From assembly GCF_003946305.1 (NCBI RefSeq), contig NZ_RHNS01000012.1, positions 1 through 64,000 on the forward strand: a stretch of 64,000 nucleotides of DNA, written 5' to 3'. The position numbers and the translations under genes are program-made. Source of the stretch: Lacticaseibacillus porcinae. GTDB taxonomy: Bacteria > Bacillota > Bacilli > Lactobacillales > Lactobacillaceae. Numbering within the stretch: position 1 is the stretch's first letter; each line of letters starts with the position of its first letter. This document shows, piece after piece, positions 44,864 through 52,944 of this stretch. A model generated the notes under the pieces. That model ran no database searches. It saw only the letters and a list, made by a program, of their open reading frames with translations, and was not told the origin of the DNA.

Positions 44864-45337
44864 ATGGTTGACATATTCTTTATTATTTTAGACGCTGCAA
44901 TGATCGCAGCTGGCGGATATTTCTTATTTTGGCAAAACAAAATCGATGTACGCGGCGGCTACGCCTTATTTCAAGTCTTCTTTGCCGGCATCTTAGCCGC
45001 CTTACTGGTGGAATCAGGTACAACTAGCATTGCCTACATCGTTTTTGCAGCAGCGTTCATCACCTTGGTGATCATGGCTGGCAACTCTGGCTTGACGCCA
45101 ACAAAAGTGATCGCGACTGGTATTTTCTCTCGCGTGATCCCTTATACCAAGTTATCAGCGATCACCTTAACGCCGCTAGATCTTCCTAATGGCAAACAAA
45201 TGGTGGTGGCGATCTTCAACTTGAATCCGCGGCGGTTCGTGCGGATGACCTTCCGTATTGACTTGGCAAGCTTGATCGCAATTTTACGTCCACGGGTTCC
45301 AGAAAACATTCAAATTGCCATTGAACATGTGCAATAA
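44864..45337 (+). CDS. Conserved membrane protein of unknown function
   Basis: 157 aa with three or four N-terminal helices (about 3-23, 34-52, 58-75) and a soluble C-terminal half (about 90-157) that looks like a small beta domain (YTKLSAITLTPLDLPNGKQM). Cotranscribed with the AI-2E gene (2-bp gap) and closed by a strong terminator. Not recognised beyond that. Confidence 0.75.
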   Translation: MVDIFFIILDAAMIAAGGYFLFWQNKIDVRGGYALFQVFFAGILAALLVESGTTSIAYIVFAAAFITLVIMAGNSGLTPTKVIATGIFSRVIPYTKLSAITLTPLDLPNGKQMVVAIFNLNPRRFVRMTFRIDLASLIAILRPRVPENIQIAIEHVQ

Positions 45338-45346
45338 CCGCATTGC

Positions 45347-45377
45347 AAAGCTAAGACAACGACGTCTTAGCTTTTTT
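45347..45377 (+). terminator. Terminator of the AI-2E operon
   Basis: AAAGCTAAGAC/GTCTTAGCTTT followed by TTTTC. Confidence 0.85.
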
Positions 45378-45493
45378 CATGTCATGATCGACACGGGTGC
45401 GGAAATAGTCGTCTGTTGAGTGGCAGTGATTAGAAATTGGGCCGGAAGCTGGAATCCCAAGTTTAAATCCCACAAAAAAGAGACCAGGACATC

Positions 45494-45649
45494 ATTAAAG
45501 GCATCAAAATAAACACGACAATGACAAGATTGTACGAGCCATAAAGCAACGCATTTGCAAAGAAGGCGCCTGCCAAGCAAATCCTAAGTTCGGGATTTAC
45601 TCGGCAGGCGCCTTCTACTCTATGCTAAGTTCGCGTATGTCTCAGCCAC
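45494..45649. repeat. Family C repeat, copy 1 (156 bp)
   Basis: About 95% identical to 58185-58340 over the full 156 bp with no gaps. The core is a long hairpin: GAAGGCGCCTGCC pairs with GGCAGGCGCCTTC, and inside AAATCC pairs with GGATTT, leaving the loop TAAGTTC. The loop sequence CTAAGTTCG is repeated 41 nt further on. It lies between convergent genes. No ORF. Confidence 0.85.
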
Positions 45650-45658
45650 CAAAAATCA

Positions 45659-46012
45659 TTAAATGCGTCGAGCGGCAAACAGTAATGATAATACCAACAC
45701 GATCCCGATAGCCCCGAATGTGAACAGCCAATCAAAAGTCAACCCAAGCATAAAGATGTAGATCAACAACATCATCGCCCCACCGACCACGATATCAACG
45801 CCGAAGCGTCCGCGGCGGGTTTGACAACTGGCGTCTAAGCCAACTAATAACCACACCCCAACCGCTAAGCCGACGCCTAAGCTGATCGTTGCGGCTTTGG
45901 CCATGAGATCTTGAGGATTCGTGGCAAACCAACCGAGCCAACTAAAACCGACTGCGGCGATGATTAATAAAATAAGTAAACCATATGCATGGCTTTTTTT
46001 GACATGGGACAT
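45659..46012 (-). CDS. Four-helix membrane protein of unknown function
   Basis: 117 aa with helices near 11-30, 38-60, 74-92 and 95-113, a basic tip RRI at the end, and a QTRRGRFG loop. ATG at 46012 with GGAGG 6 nt upstream. Divergent from the quinone-reductase-like gene; the 97-bp spacer must hold both promoters. No family recognised. Confidence 0.7.
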   Translation of the reverse strand: MSHVKKSHAYGLLILLIIAAVGFSWLGWFATNPQDLMAKAATISLGVGLAVGVWLLVGLDASCQTRRGRFGVDIVVGGAMMLLIYIFMLGLTFDWLFTFGAIGIVLVLSLLFAARRI

Positions 46013-46109
46013 GGGTTTCCTCCGATTGTACAAGTTGAGACCAGTTTACCAGATTGTGGGAATGATTTACACTAGAGCTATTAAAAACTTAATCTATCGG
46101 AGGCTTACC

Positions 46110-47114
46110 ATGCCAAAAAATCTTGCCATTGCCGCCTTCAACGGTCGTGCGATCGACGACCCTGATGTGTTTACAGAAATTGACTTACCGATCCCAACGC
46201 CTGCCGCAGATGAAGTCGTGGTGCAGCTAGAAGCGATCAGTTTAAATCCGATCGACACCAAATTACGCGCGAACTTAAAGCCCCAAGCTCATCCGAAAAT
46301 TTTCGGTTATGACGGCGTCGGCCACATTACTGCAGTCGGCAGTGCGGTTCAAGAATATACCGTCGGCCAACGGGTGTTTTACGCAGGCACCACCCAAAAA
46401 GCTGGGAGCTATCAACATTTTCAAGCAGTCCCTGCACATTTGACCGCACCAGTGCCTGAACGTCCCGCAGCAACAGACTTAGCGGCGATCCCATTAGTTG
46501 GGTTGACTGCTTGGGAACTTTTATTTGAAAAAATGGGCTTCACCCCAGCACTAAACGCCAACAAAGGTAAAAGTTTGTTGGTGATCAATGGGGCTGGTGG
46601 TGTCGGCTCGATGCTCACGCAACTTGCCCATTGGGCCGGGTTGCAGGTCATTGCCACAGCAAGTTCGAAGCATTTCGATTGGTTAACGCAACATCATGTC
46701 GATCAACCGCTAGATTATCACGACGATTGGGCCAAGCAAATTCCGCGGCTGGTTGATGGGATCGCCATTTTATACGCGCCAGAACCCTATTTGGCACAAG
46801 CGGTTAAGTTGATCGCGCCGCTTGGCCATATCGGCACCATCGTCACCCCAACCCATCCCCTTGATCTCGCTGGTTTAAAACCGAAAGCCGCAAGTTTTGA
46901 TCAAGAATACATGTTCACCAAATCAGACTTCAACGTCGCTTATGACTCAACGCGCCATATTCTCAATCAACTGGCGACATTATATGATGCCGGCGTGATT
47001 CAAGCGTCTGTCACCACGACGGCACCGTTTGATTTGAAACATTTAGTCGCCGCCACCAAAGCAATCGAAGCTGGCCACAGCGTTGGGAAAACTAGCTTAT
47101 TTATGAAAGCCTAA
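46110..47114 (+). CDS. Medium-chain NADPH:quinone oxidoreductase-like enzyme
   Basis: 334 aa, zinc-independent MDR family: GroES-like N-terminal domain (about 1-125) and Rossmann domain with NGAGGVGSMLTQLA near 155-168. It lacks the catalytic Cys/His zinc set of alcohol dehydrogenases. Likely reduces quinones or reactive enones with NADPH. GGAGG site 8 nt upstream. Its last 18 bp overlap the convergent gene below. Confidence 0.85.
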   Translation: MPKNLAIAAFNGRAIDDPDVFTEIDLPIPTPAADEVVVQLEAISLNPIDTKLRANLKPQAHPKIFGYDGVGHITAVGSAVQEYTVGQRVFYAGTTQKAGSYQHFQAVPAHLTAPVPERPAATDLAAIPLVGLTAWELLFEKMGFTPALNANKGKSLLVINGAGGVGSMLTQLAHWAGLQVIATASSKHFDWLTQHHVDQPLDYHDDWAKQIPRLVDGIAILYAPEPYLAQAVKLIAPLGHIGTIVTPTHPLDLAGLKPKAASFDQEYMFTKSDFNVAYDSTRHILNQLATLYDAGVIQASVTTTAPFDLKHLVAATKAIEAGHSVGKTSLFMKA

Positions 47115-47390
47115 GGCATAACGCAATTTCCGTTTGGCATCCGCTTGGGTGAGTTCGTCAGGATTATAAATGATCATCCCGTCACCCATATAATAGTTGA
47201 ATTTTTCTAAAATGCCGCGCTGCGTCAAACTCCGCAACCGCAATTCATCGTTGACTTGCAATAAAAAGTCTTGGCACCAATCTTTATCCATCATCGCCGG
47301 TTCATCGCGTTCGGTGATAAAGCCTTGTTCCAAAAAGGTGTTAGCGCCTTCAGTTTTTTGTAAACGACTAATACTTTCAGTGGGTTCCAT
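47097..47390 (-). CDS. Small acidic protein of unknown function, 97 aa
   Basis: Soluble, with no signal or helix. Composition is charged, with WCQDFLLQVNDELRLRSLTQ in the middle and DELTQADAKRKLRYALG at the end. A GGGAG site lies 8 nt before the ATG and a promoter at 47418-47445 (TTGCAA-16-TAGAAT), so I accept it as real. It overlaps the 3' end of the convergent oxidoreductase gene by 18 bp. Confidence 0.65.
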   Translation of the reverse strand: MEPTESISRLQKTEGANTFLEQGFITERDEPAMMDKDWCQDFLLQVNDELRLRSLTQRGILEKFNYYMGDGMIIYNPDELTQADAKRKLRYALGFHK

Positions 47391-47417
47391 GTTGTCATCT
47401 CCCAGTTGTTTACCTTT

Positions 47418-47445
47418 ATTCTACGTGATTGACGCGCAGTTGCAA
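47418..47445 (-). promoter_or_regulatory. Promoter of the 97-aa gene
   Basis: Minus strand TTGCAA (47440-47445), 16-bp spacer, TAGAAT (47418-47423). Confidence 0.5.
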
Positions 47446-47513
47446 CACGCTTTAAGGTAGTTTTTAGACTCAACAGGTAAGATGCTAAAGAATGAGAAAG
47501 CAGGTGCGAGCTA

Positions 47514-48206
47514 GTGACCACAAAACCAAAGATCTTAGTCGTTGAAGACGACCCTAACTTAAATCAAAGTATTTGCGAATTTATCAGCGACTTTGCTGAC
47601 GTGGAAGCCGCACTAACTGGTGGCGACGGTGAATTTATGGCCGAACAAGATATTTATGACGCAATTGTGTTAGATATCATGTTGCCGGAAATGAACGGCT
47701 TTGACTTATTAAAAACCATTCGTCAAAAAGCCGTTCAAACCCCAGTGTTGATCCTTACTGCTAAAGACGCCCTTGCCGATAAATTACGGGGGTTTACGTT
47801 AGGCGGCGATGATTACTTGACCAAGCCTTTCCACCGCGAAGAATTGATCATGCGGCTCAAGGCGTTGTTAAAGCGTACTGGCAAACTTGCCGCTGACAAC
47901 GTGTTGCGCTGTGGGCCACTGTCAGTGGATGTTGCCAATCACTCCGCTAACGTCAATAACACCCCCGTCACTTTAAATGGCAAAGAATATGACTTGTTGG
48001 TTTACTTGTTGCAAAATGCTGACACCATCATCACCAAAGATCAGATTTTTGATCGGCTGTGGGGCTTTGATTCAGATACTGCGATTTCTGTGGTGGAAGT
48101 TTACATGTCGAATTTACGGAAGAAACTACGCCACACTGAAGCCGAAGCAATGATCAAAACCATTCGCAGTGTCGGCTACATTTTACAAAGTGAGGGGTTT
48201 GAATGA
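47514..48206 (+). CDS. OmpR-family response regulator
   Basis: 230 aa. Receiver domain with Asp in AIVLDIMLPEMNG near 53 and Lys of DDYLTKPFH near 103; winged helix at about 130-228 (LNGKEYDLLVYLLQNADTII). GTG start with AGGTG upstream. Overlaps its kinase by 4 nt. Target genes are not evident from the neighbourhood. Confidence 0.92.
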   Translation: MTTKPKILVVEDDPNLNQSICEFISDFADVEAALTGGDGEFMAEQDIYDAIVLDIMLPEMNGFDLLKTIRQKAVQTPVLILTAKDALADKLRGFTLGGDDYLTKPFHREELIMRLKALLKRTGKLAADNVLRCGPLSVDVANHSANVNNTPVTLNGKEYDLLVYLLQNADTIITKDQIFDRLWGFDSDTAISVVEVYMSNLRKKLRHTEAEAMIKTIRSVGYILQSEGFE

Positions 48207-49504
48207 ACAGTGACACTGCCATCGAACATCAACGCAGGCGCTTGTTTGTCGCGCAACTGCTGAGCTTTGCCGGGTTGTTTATCGCGCTGGGATTGATCGT
48301 GTTTGTGATGTACGAACGCTCAGTTTACCGCGATGTCGATCAAACTTTGGTCCAACAAAAGCGCAAAACCCTTTCCAATTCCCAAACTGGGACCATCGGC
48401 CGCAACCCGTTTAAAAACGGGAAACCCAATGGCAACGAGCCTAATCCGATGCGCACCACGATCTTAGTGTTCAACAGTCAAGGCAAGATCACCAATCAAG
48501 CGCAAATCGGTATGGATGCTTACGCCTATTTGCAATACATGAAACTCAACAAGAAATATGTCAACGACAAACGCACCTTGACCACCACCAGCGGGACATT
48601 TCGCACCTTGTTGATCAAAGTGAAAAAAAATAACACCAATTCCACTTATGCTGGCAAATATGTGATGATCGTCCAAAACATTGACTCGCAAATGTTTGCC
48701 TTGAAAACGTTCCGCCAAGCCTTGATCTTGACGATGGTGATTTTCTGGTTGTTGGCGTTGGCGTTAGCTTATTGGCTGTCTAATCGCTCGCTAGCACCGA
48801 TCGTGGTCGCTTGGCAGCATCAACAAGACTTTGTCGCCGACGCCGCCCACGAACTGCGGGCGCCGCTAGCAGTGATCCAAAGTCAACAAGAAGCAATGTT
48901 GACCAAACCCAATGCCAAGATCATCGATCAAACTGAAGCCATCGCCACATCGTTATCTGAAACTAAACGTTTGCGGCAATTGACGGGCGACTTGTTGACG
49001 ATCGCCAAGGCCGACTCGAATGCCGTGCAACTGGATATTCAACCTTATGAATTGAATGCCTTTTTCACCAAAATGTTGCGGCCATACGAAGACATTGCCG
49101 CCTCTCAAGATAAAACTTTCTCAGTGGATCTCCCAGAACACGGCAATGTGTTATTTGATGCGGAGCGACTGCATCAACTGACTGTGTTATTGCTCGACAA
49201 CTCCTTCAAATACACTGCCTCAGGTGATCGCGTCTGGGTGAAAGTCACGGTGTCTGCCAATGATTGGAACTTAGTGGTCGGCAACTCTGGCCCAACGATC
49301 TCCGATGACGATAAAGCCCACATCTTTGAACGTTTCTATCGCGCCGACAAATCTCGCAATCGCAAAACCGGTGGCAGTGGCTTAGGCCTGTCGATCGGTG
49401 CTTGGATCGTTAAAGCTCATCGCGGAAAAATGACAGTTTCAGACGTCCAACCCCATGGTGCAGAATTTAAAGTCAAGCTCCCGCGGGTCCCAAAAGTAAA
49501 CTAA
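48203..49504 (+). CDS. Sensor histidine kinase
   Basis: 433 aa. Two helices (about 17-36 and 171-193) enclose an extracytoplasmic domain of about 135 residues, the likely sensor. The H-box is DFVADAAHELRAPLAVIQSQ near 209-228, then the ATPase with LLLDNSFKYTASGD and GGSGLGLSIGAW. No HAMP or PAS is obvious. Forms a two-component system with the upstream regulator; the signal is unknown. Confidence 0.92.
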   Translation: MNSDTAIEHQRRRLFVAQLLSFAGLFIALGLIVFVMYERSVYRDVDQTLVQQKRKTLSNSQTGTIGRNPFKNGKPNGNEPNPMRTTILVFNSQGKITNQAQIGMDAYAYLQYMKLNKKYVNDKRTLTTTSGTFRTLLIKVKKNNTNSTYAGKYVMIVQNIDSQMFALKTFRQALILTMVIFWLLALALAYWLSNRSLAPIVVAWQHQQDFVADAAHELRAPLAVIQSQQEAMLTKPNAKIIDQTEAIATSLSETKRLRQLTGDLLTIAKADSNAVQLDIQPYELNAFFTKMLRPYEDIAASQDKTFSVDLPEHGNVLFDAERLHQLTVLLLDNSFKYTASGDRVWVKVTVSANDWNLVVGNSGPTISDDDKAHIFERFYRADKSRNRKTGGSGLGLSIGAWIVKAHRGKMTVSDVQPHGAEFKVKLPRVPKVN

Positions 49505-49512
49505 TACAAATG

Positions 49513-49547
49513 AAAGCTAAGACCTGAAACTGCGGTCTTAGCTTTTT
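49513..49547 (+). terminator. Terminator of the two-component operon
   Basis: AAAGCTAAGACC/GGTCTTAGCTTT followed by TTG-rich tail (TTTTTG). Confidence 0.85.
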
Positions 49548-49610
49548 GCTTGCAAATAATGTCCGGTGAATTAAATTTTTCAGTTAGCGATACCGACTTG
49601 CCTCCGGCAC

Positions 49611-49869
49611 GAAAATCCGTGGGCTCCGACGATTTGGCGCCACTGCGGTGAATTGGACAAGTTGCCGGTGCGGCCGTCTGCAGAAATCGGCAAAGCCCGC
49701 CGATGTTCTTTCGACTAAATATTGATCCGGAGAAATTCACTCCGTTTCAATATTTGCCGGTGAAATCTGCGCGAACCGTCACAAACCGGCGTTTCACTTG
49801 ATTTCACTCCCACAGGCAATTGTCCAATTCACCTCCGCTCTGCCAAATCATCTCCGCTCACAGATTTTC
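49611..49869. repeat. Family A palindromic element (copy A7)
   Basis: 259 bp. Arms GAAAATC.GTGGGC/GCTCACAGATTTTC, GATTTGGC/GCCAAATC, GTGAATTGGACAA/TTGTCCAATTCAC. Internal hairpins GCCG...CGGC, AAATATTGATCCGGAG...CTCCGTTTCAATATTT and GTGAAATC...GATTTCAC. The second hairpin differs from A1-A3 at several paired positions. Confidence 0.85.
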
Positions 49870-49962
49870 TACGTTGTGTTGCTAGCTTACAAATCAAATA
49901 CGCTCACGTGCGACTTCATTCGATAGATGAAATGTCATATCAACGTCGGCAAGTTGCGTTTT

Positions 49963-50224
49963 GTAGCCATCAGGTGATAGTGGGCTAGCGCAGTGGAGGT
50001 CGTTTGAAGCAGTGGTCGGAAGTTGTCCGTTGCAGCATAGTGAGATTTCCGTTAACGACTTGTCGTTTACGGAAAACCGCAGAGGAAGATCCGGCTGGTG
50101 GGGAGCGTAGCGAGACATCCAGGCTAGCTTCCTCGAGGACCCTCACTATGCAGCGACGAGACAACTGGAGACCACTGCTTCAAATGACCGCAACGGAGCT
50201 AAACCACTCTCGCCTGGTGGCGGC
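49963..50224. repeat. Nested composite palindromic element
   Basis: Outer arms GCCATCAGG...CCTGGTGGC match A8 (inverted). Nested inside is a B-type element with arms GTTTGAAGCAGTGGTC/GACCACTGCTTCAAAT, then GCATAGTGAG/CTCACTATGC, then TTTCCGT/ACGGAAA. With A7 it accounts for nearly all of the 49548-50257 gap. Confidence 0.75.
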
Positions 50225-50257
50225 ATGAAACATTCACGATGAGGGACATCATTTGTG

Positions 50258-51097
50258 TTAGATTTTGGCATCGGCGATCAAATGTTCATGGGCTTGAATA
50301 TGATCAGAATACGCCGGATCTTGTGCGAGTATCAATAAGAACAACGTTTCGATTGCCGCAGTCGCCGACAATCTAGAGAAGTAATATTCAGATTCAAAAA
50401 CTTGTTGCCGCACTGCAGTTAGAACATGGGCGTCGGCGAGCTTGCCTAGCGGTGAGTCTTCACGATTGGTCAAGGCGATCACATGGACGCCGTGTTGTTT
50501 TGCGTATTGCGCTTGGTTAATCAAGTTTGAAGTTTCCCCAGAATTTGAAATCACCAGCAATACCGAATTTTTCGGTAAGTTCATGGTTTGCGCCATGCTG
50601 GTTTCATAAGTCGCATCAGACAACGCTAAAAAGCCGAGTTGATTGAACTTGTACACAGCATCTAAAGCGACAGGATAAGTACCACCCGCGCCGGCACACT
50701 GGATCACTGGCGCTTGTTTCAACCACGTTAACATCTGCTCAACTTCTGCGGTATCAGCTGCTTTTAACGTCGCGTCAACTTCTGCGGTTTTGTTGGCGGC
50801 AATATTTTCAAGCGCTTGGGTAAGAGAATCGGCATGAATATCGTGATAGTAATTATGTTGATCCTCTGCGGTTTGGGCAAGTTCAATTTTAACTTGATGG
50901 AAGCCTTCGCGATTTAAATTCCGACAAAACCGCGACACTGACGCTTCACTGACTTGTGCGGACTTGGCTAATGCCGCGATGGTCATGTTCACCACTTTGC
51001 TAGGGTCAGCTAAAATCACCTGCGCAATTTTACTGTCAGTCACTGACATTTTCGGTTGTTGGGCATAGAGATCGTTAATAATGTTGCGTGGGGCCAT
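50258..51097 (-). CDS. MurR/RpiR-family transcriptional regulator
   Basis: 279 aa. N-terminal HTH_6 domain (about 1-77: SEASVSRFCRNLNREGFHQVK) and C-terminal SIS phosphosugar-binding domain (about 110-240: VISNSGETSNLINQA). Divergent from an RpiA-like gene. The palindrome at 51199-51224 is its likely operator. ATG at 51097 with GAGGTG upstream. The inducing phosphosugar is unknown. Confidence 0.9.
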   Translation of the reverse strand: MAPRNIINDLYAQQPKMSVTDSKIAQVILADPSKVVNMTIAALAKSAQVSEASVSRFCRNLNREGFHQVKIELAQTAEDQHNYYHDIHADSLTQALENIAANKTAEVDATLKAADTAEVEQMLTWLKQAPVIQCAGAGGTYPVALDAVYKFNQLGFLALSDATYETSMAQTMNLPKNSVLLVISNSGETSNLINQAQYAKQHGVHVIALTNREDSPLGKLADAHVLTAVRQQVFESEYYFSRLSATAAIETLFLLILAQDPAYSDHIQAHEHLIADAKI

Positions 51098-51178
51098 TTT
51101 GATCACCTCAAAAATTTCGTGATTTCAATTGTCGTGAAATTCTTCCTTTTCAAATCTAGTGCATTTTTAGCATTTACG

Positions 51179-51224
51179 CAAGCGCTTGACAAAATTTATT
51201 TCACGAATTATATTAATTGTGAAA
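51179..51224 (+). promoter_or_regulatory. Promoter, operator and cre-like site of the sugar locus
   Basis: TTGACA (51186-51191), 17-bp spacer, TATATT (51209-51214). Over it lies a near-perfect palindrome TTTCACGAATTA/TAATTGTGAAA (51199-51224), the probable RpiR operator. CAAGCGCTTG (51179-51188) is a cre-like core overlapping the -35. Confidence 0.65.
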
Positions 51225-51248
51225 TTTAATTTCTCGGGAGGGCAACAC

Positions 51249-51911
51249 ATGTCTAAACAAATTCAAGCGGCATTAGCGATGATCCATTCCGGCATGGCGA
51301 TCAGCCTAGGCGGCGGTAATCACATCAAACAACTCGCAGAAGCCATTGCTTCAAGCACGTTAACTGATCTGCGCATTTGTAGTCCGTCAGAAGCGACTGT
51401 TGCCACCTGTCGCACACTTAGTTTAACTGTCGATCAAAGTTTAACGGCCACTGATCTGGCTTTTGATGGTTGTGATCAAGTGACGGCACAATTTGATGCC
51501 TTAAAAAGTGGCGGCGCCATTTTCACTTATGAAAAGCGCAATGCGATGTTGACCAAACAATTCGTCTTATTAGTCGGCGCTGAACGCTATGTGCCTGAAT
51601 TTGATCGCCAAGTGCCGTTAACGGTAGAAGCTTTAGATGTTGCCATCCCCTTAGTGCAGCAAGTTGCAGACGTTTTTCACACCACTGCCACCTTGCGTGA
51701 TGCTAGCAACTACATGGGCTTGACGCGTACCAGAGATGGCAATGTGGTGATCGATGTGACCTTACCTGAAGGCGCTGATGTATTTGACTTCGCCCACCGT
51801 TTTGAACAATTGCCAGGTGTTGTCGCGACGTCATTGTTTAGCGGCCTAGTTCACACGATTTTGTTGGAAACTGCTGACGGTGACGTTCAACAATTAGAAA
51901 GGACGCATTAA
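51249..51911 (+). CDS. Ribose-5-phosphate isomerase A paralogue
   Basis: 220 aa with the RpiA fold. The phosphate-binding GGG motif (ISLGGGNHIKQLAEAI, near 18-33), the DGCDQVTAQFDALKSGGAIFTYEK segment (Asp-Gly-x-Asp near 76-79; catalytic region near 98) are all recognisable but diverged. The context (RpiR regulator, oxidoreductase, PTS) suggests isomerisation of a phosphosugar in a peripheral pathway and not the housekeeping pentose pathway. GGGAGG 7 nt before the ATG. Confidence 0.8.
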   Translation: MSKQIQAALAMIHSGMAISLGGGNHIKQLAEAIASSTLTDLRICSPSEATVATCRTLSLTVDQSLTATDLAFDGCDQVTAQFDALKSGGAIFTYEKRNAMLTKQFVLLVGAERYVPEFDRQVPLTVEALDVAIPLVQQVADVFHTTATLRDASNYMGLTRTRDGNVVIDVTLPEGADVFDFAHRFEQLPGVVATSLFSGLVHTILLETADGDVQQLERTH

Positions 51912-51912
51912 C

Positions 51913-52893
51913 ATGACAACATATAATTGGGGAATGATTGGCACTGGCTGGATCGCGCATGAAATGGCGGACGCGTTCAATGCCGTCAACAGCTCGATTT
52001 ACGCGGTCGCTGACGTGAATGCGGAGATGCTCAAAACATTTGCCGCGGAAAAACATATTGTGAAAACTTACACCGACGCTGATGATTTGATCAATGATCC
52101 AAAGGTCGACATTATTTACATCGCCACGCCACACACTTTCCACTACCCTTATATCAAGAAAGCCTTAAACGCTGGCAAACACGTCTTCGCAGAAAAAGCG
52201 ATCACCGTCAACGCCAAGCAATTCGACGAAGTCCAAGCCTTGGCCAAGGCCAAAGGCTTGATCTTAACTGAGGGTTTGACCTTGATGCATATGCCGATTT
52301 ATCAACAAGTCCAGGACTTGATCGCCTCAGGCAAACTTGGCGACATCAACATGGTGCAAGTCAACTTCGGCAGTTTGAAAGATTATGACCCCACTAACCG
52401 TTTCTTCAACAAAGATTTAGCAGGCGGCGCGTTGCTTGATATCGGCGGTTATGCGACGGCCTTTGCGCGGACGTTCTTGAAGTCGCAACCAAACGTCACC
52501 CTCACCACCGTGAAATTCTTTGAAACTGGCGTCGATGAACAATCTGGGATCATTTTGAAAAATCCGGACCAACAAATGGCGGTAATGGCCTTGTCACTGC
52601 GCGCTAAGCAACCTAAGCGTGGCGTGGTGTCTGGCACCAAAGGCTATGTCGAGATCAACAACTATCCCCGCGCCACTGAAGCTGTTGTCACCTACACTGA
52701 AGACGCACACACTTCGCACACTGAAACGTTGAAAGCCGGCGACTCAGCGCTAGCGTTGCAATATGAAGTCCGCGATATGCAACGCTATATCGAAGCCGGA
52801 CATGATGATGGGCAACTGGCGATGTCACATGACGTTTCCCACATTATGGATGACGTTCGCAACGCTTGGGGTATGAAGTTTCCTTTCGACTAA
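51913..52893 (+). CDS. Gfo/Idh/MocA-family oxidoreductase
   Basis: 326 aa. Rossmann N-terminal domain (GMIGTGWIAHEMADAF near 6-21), the EKAITVN motif near 93 with the family's conserved Lys, and the C-terminal alpha/beta domain with GGALLDIGGYA near 170-180. Oxidises or reduces a sugar or polyol with NAD(P). It follows the RpiA-like gene by one base, so one operon. Substrate not determinable. Confidence 0.88.
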   Translation: MTTYNWGMIGTGWIAHEMADAFNAVNSSIYAVADVNAEMLKTFAAEKHIVKTYTDADDLINDPKVDIIYIATPHTFHYPYIKKALNAGKHVFAEKAITVNAKQFDEVQALAKAKGLILTEGLTLMHMPIYQQVQDLIASGKLGDINMVQVNFGSLKDYDPTNRFFNKDLAGGALLDIGGYATAFARTFLKSQPNVTLTTVKFFETGVDEQSGIILKNPDQQMAVMALSLRAKQPKRGVVSGTKGYVEINNYPRATEAVVTYTEDAHTSHTETLKAGDSALALQYEVRDMQRYIEAGHDDGQLAMSHDVSHIMDDVRNAWGMKFPFD

Positions 52894-52898
52894 CACAC

Positions 52899-52940
52899 AA
52901 AAAATGCTGTTTCAGCGATCAGGCTGAAACAGCATTTTTT
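52899..52940. terminator. Bidirectional terminator between the oxidoreductase and PTS genes
   Basis: Perfect 16-bp stem AAAATGCTGTTTCAGC/GCTGAAACAGCATTTT with A/T tails on both sides. Confidence 0.9.
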
Positions 52941-52944
52941 AATC

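Noticed and set aside
3632-50224. The palindromic elements as ordinary transcription terminators or insertion sequences
   Set aside because: Most lack a terminal T-run (A1 is an exception), they are 90-270 bp with several internal hairpins, several genes beside them have separate terminators, and no transposase ORF is present.
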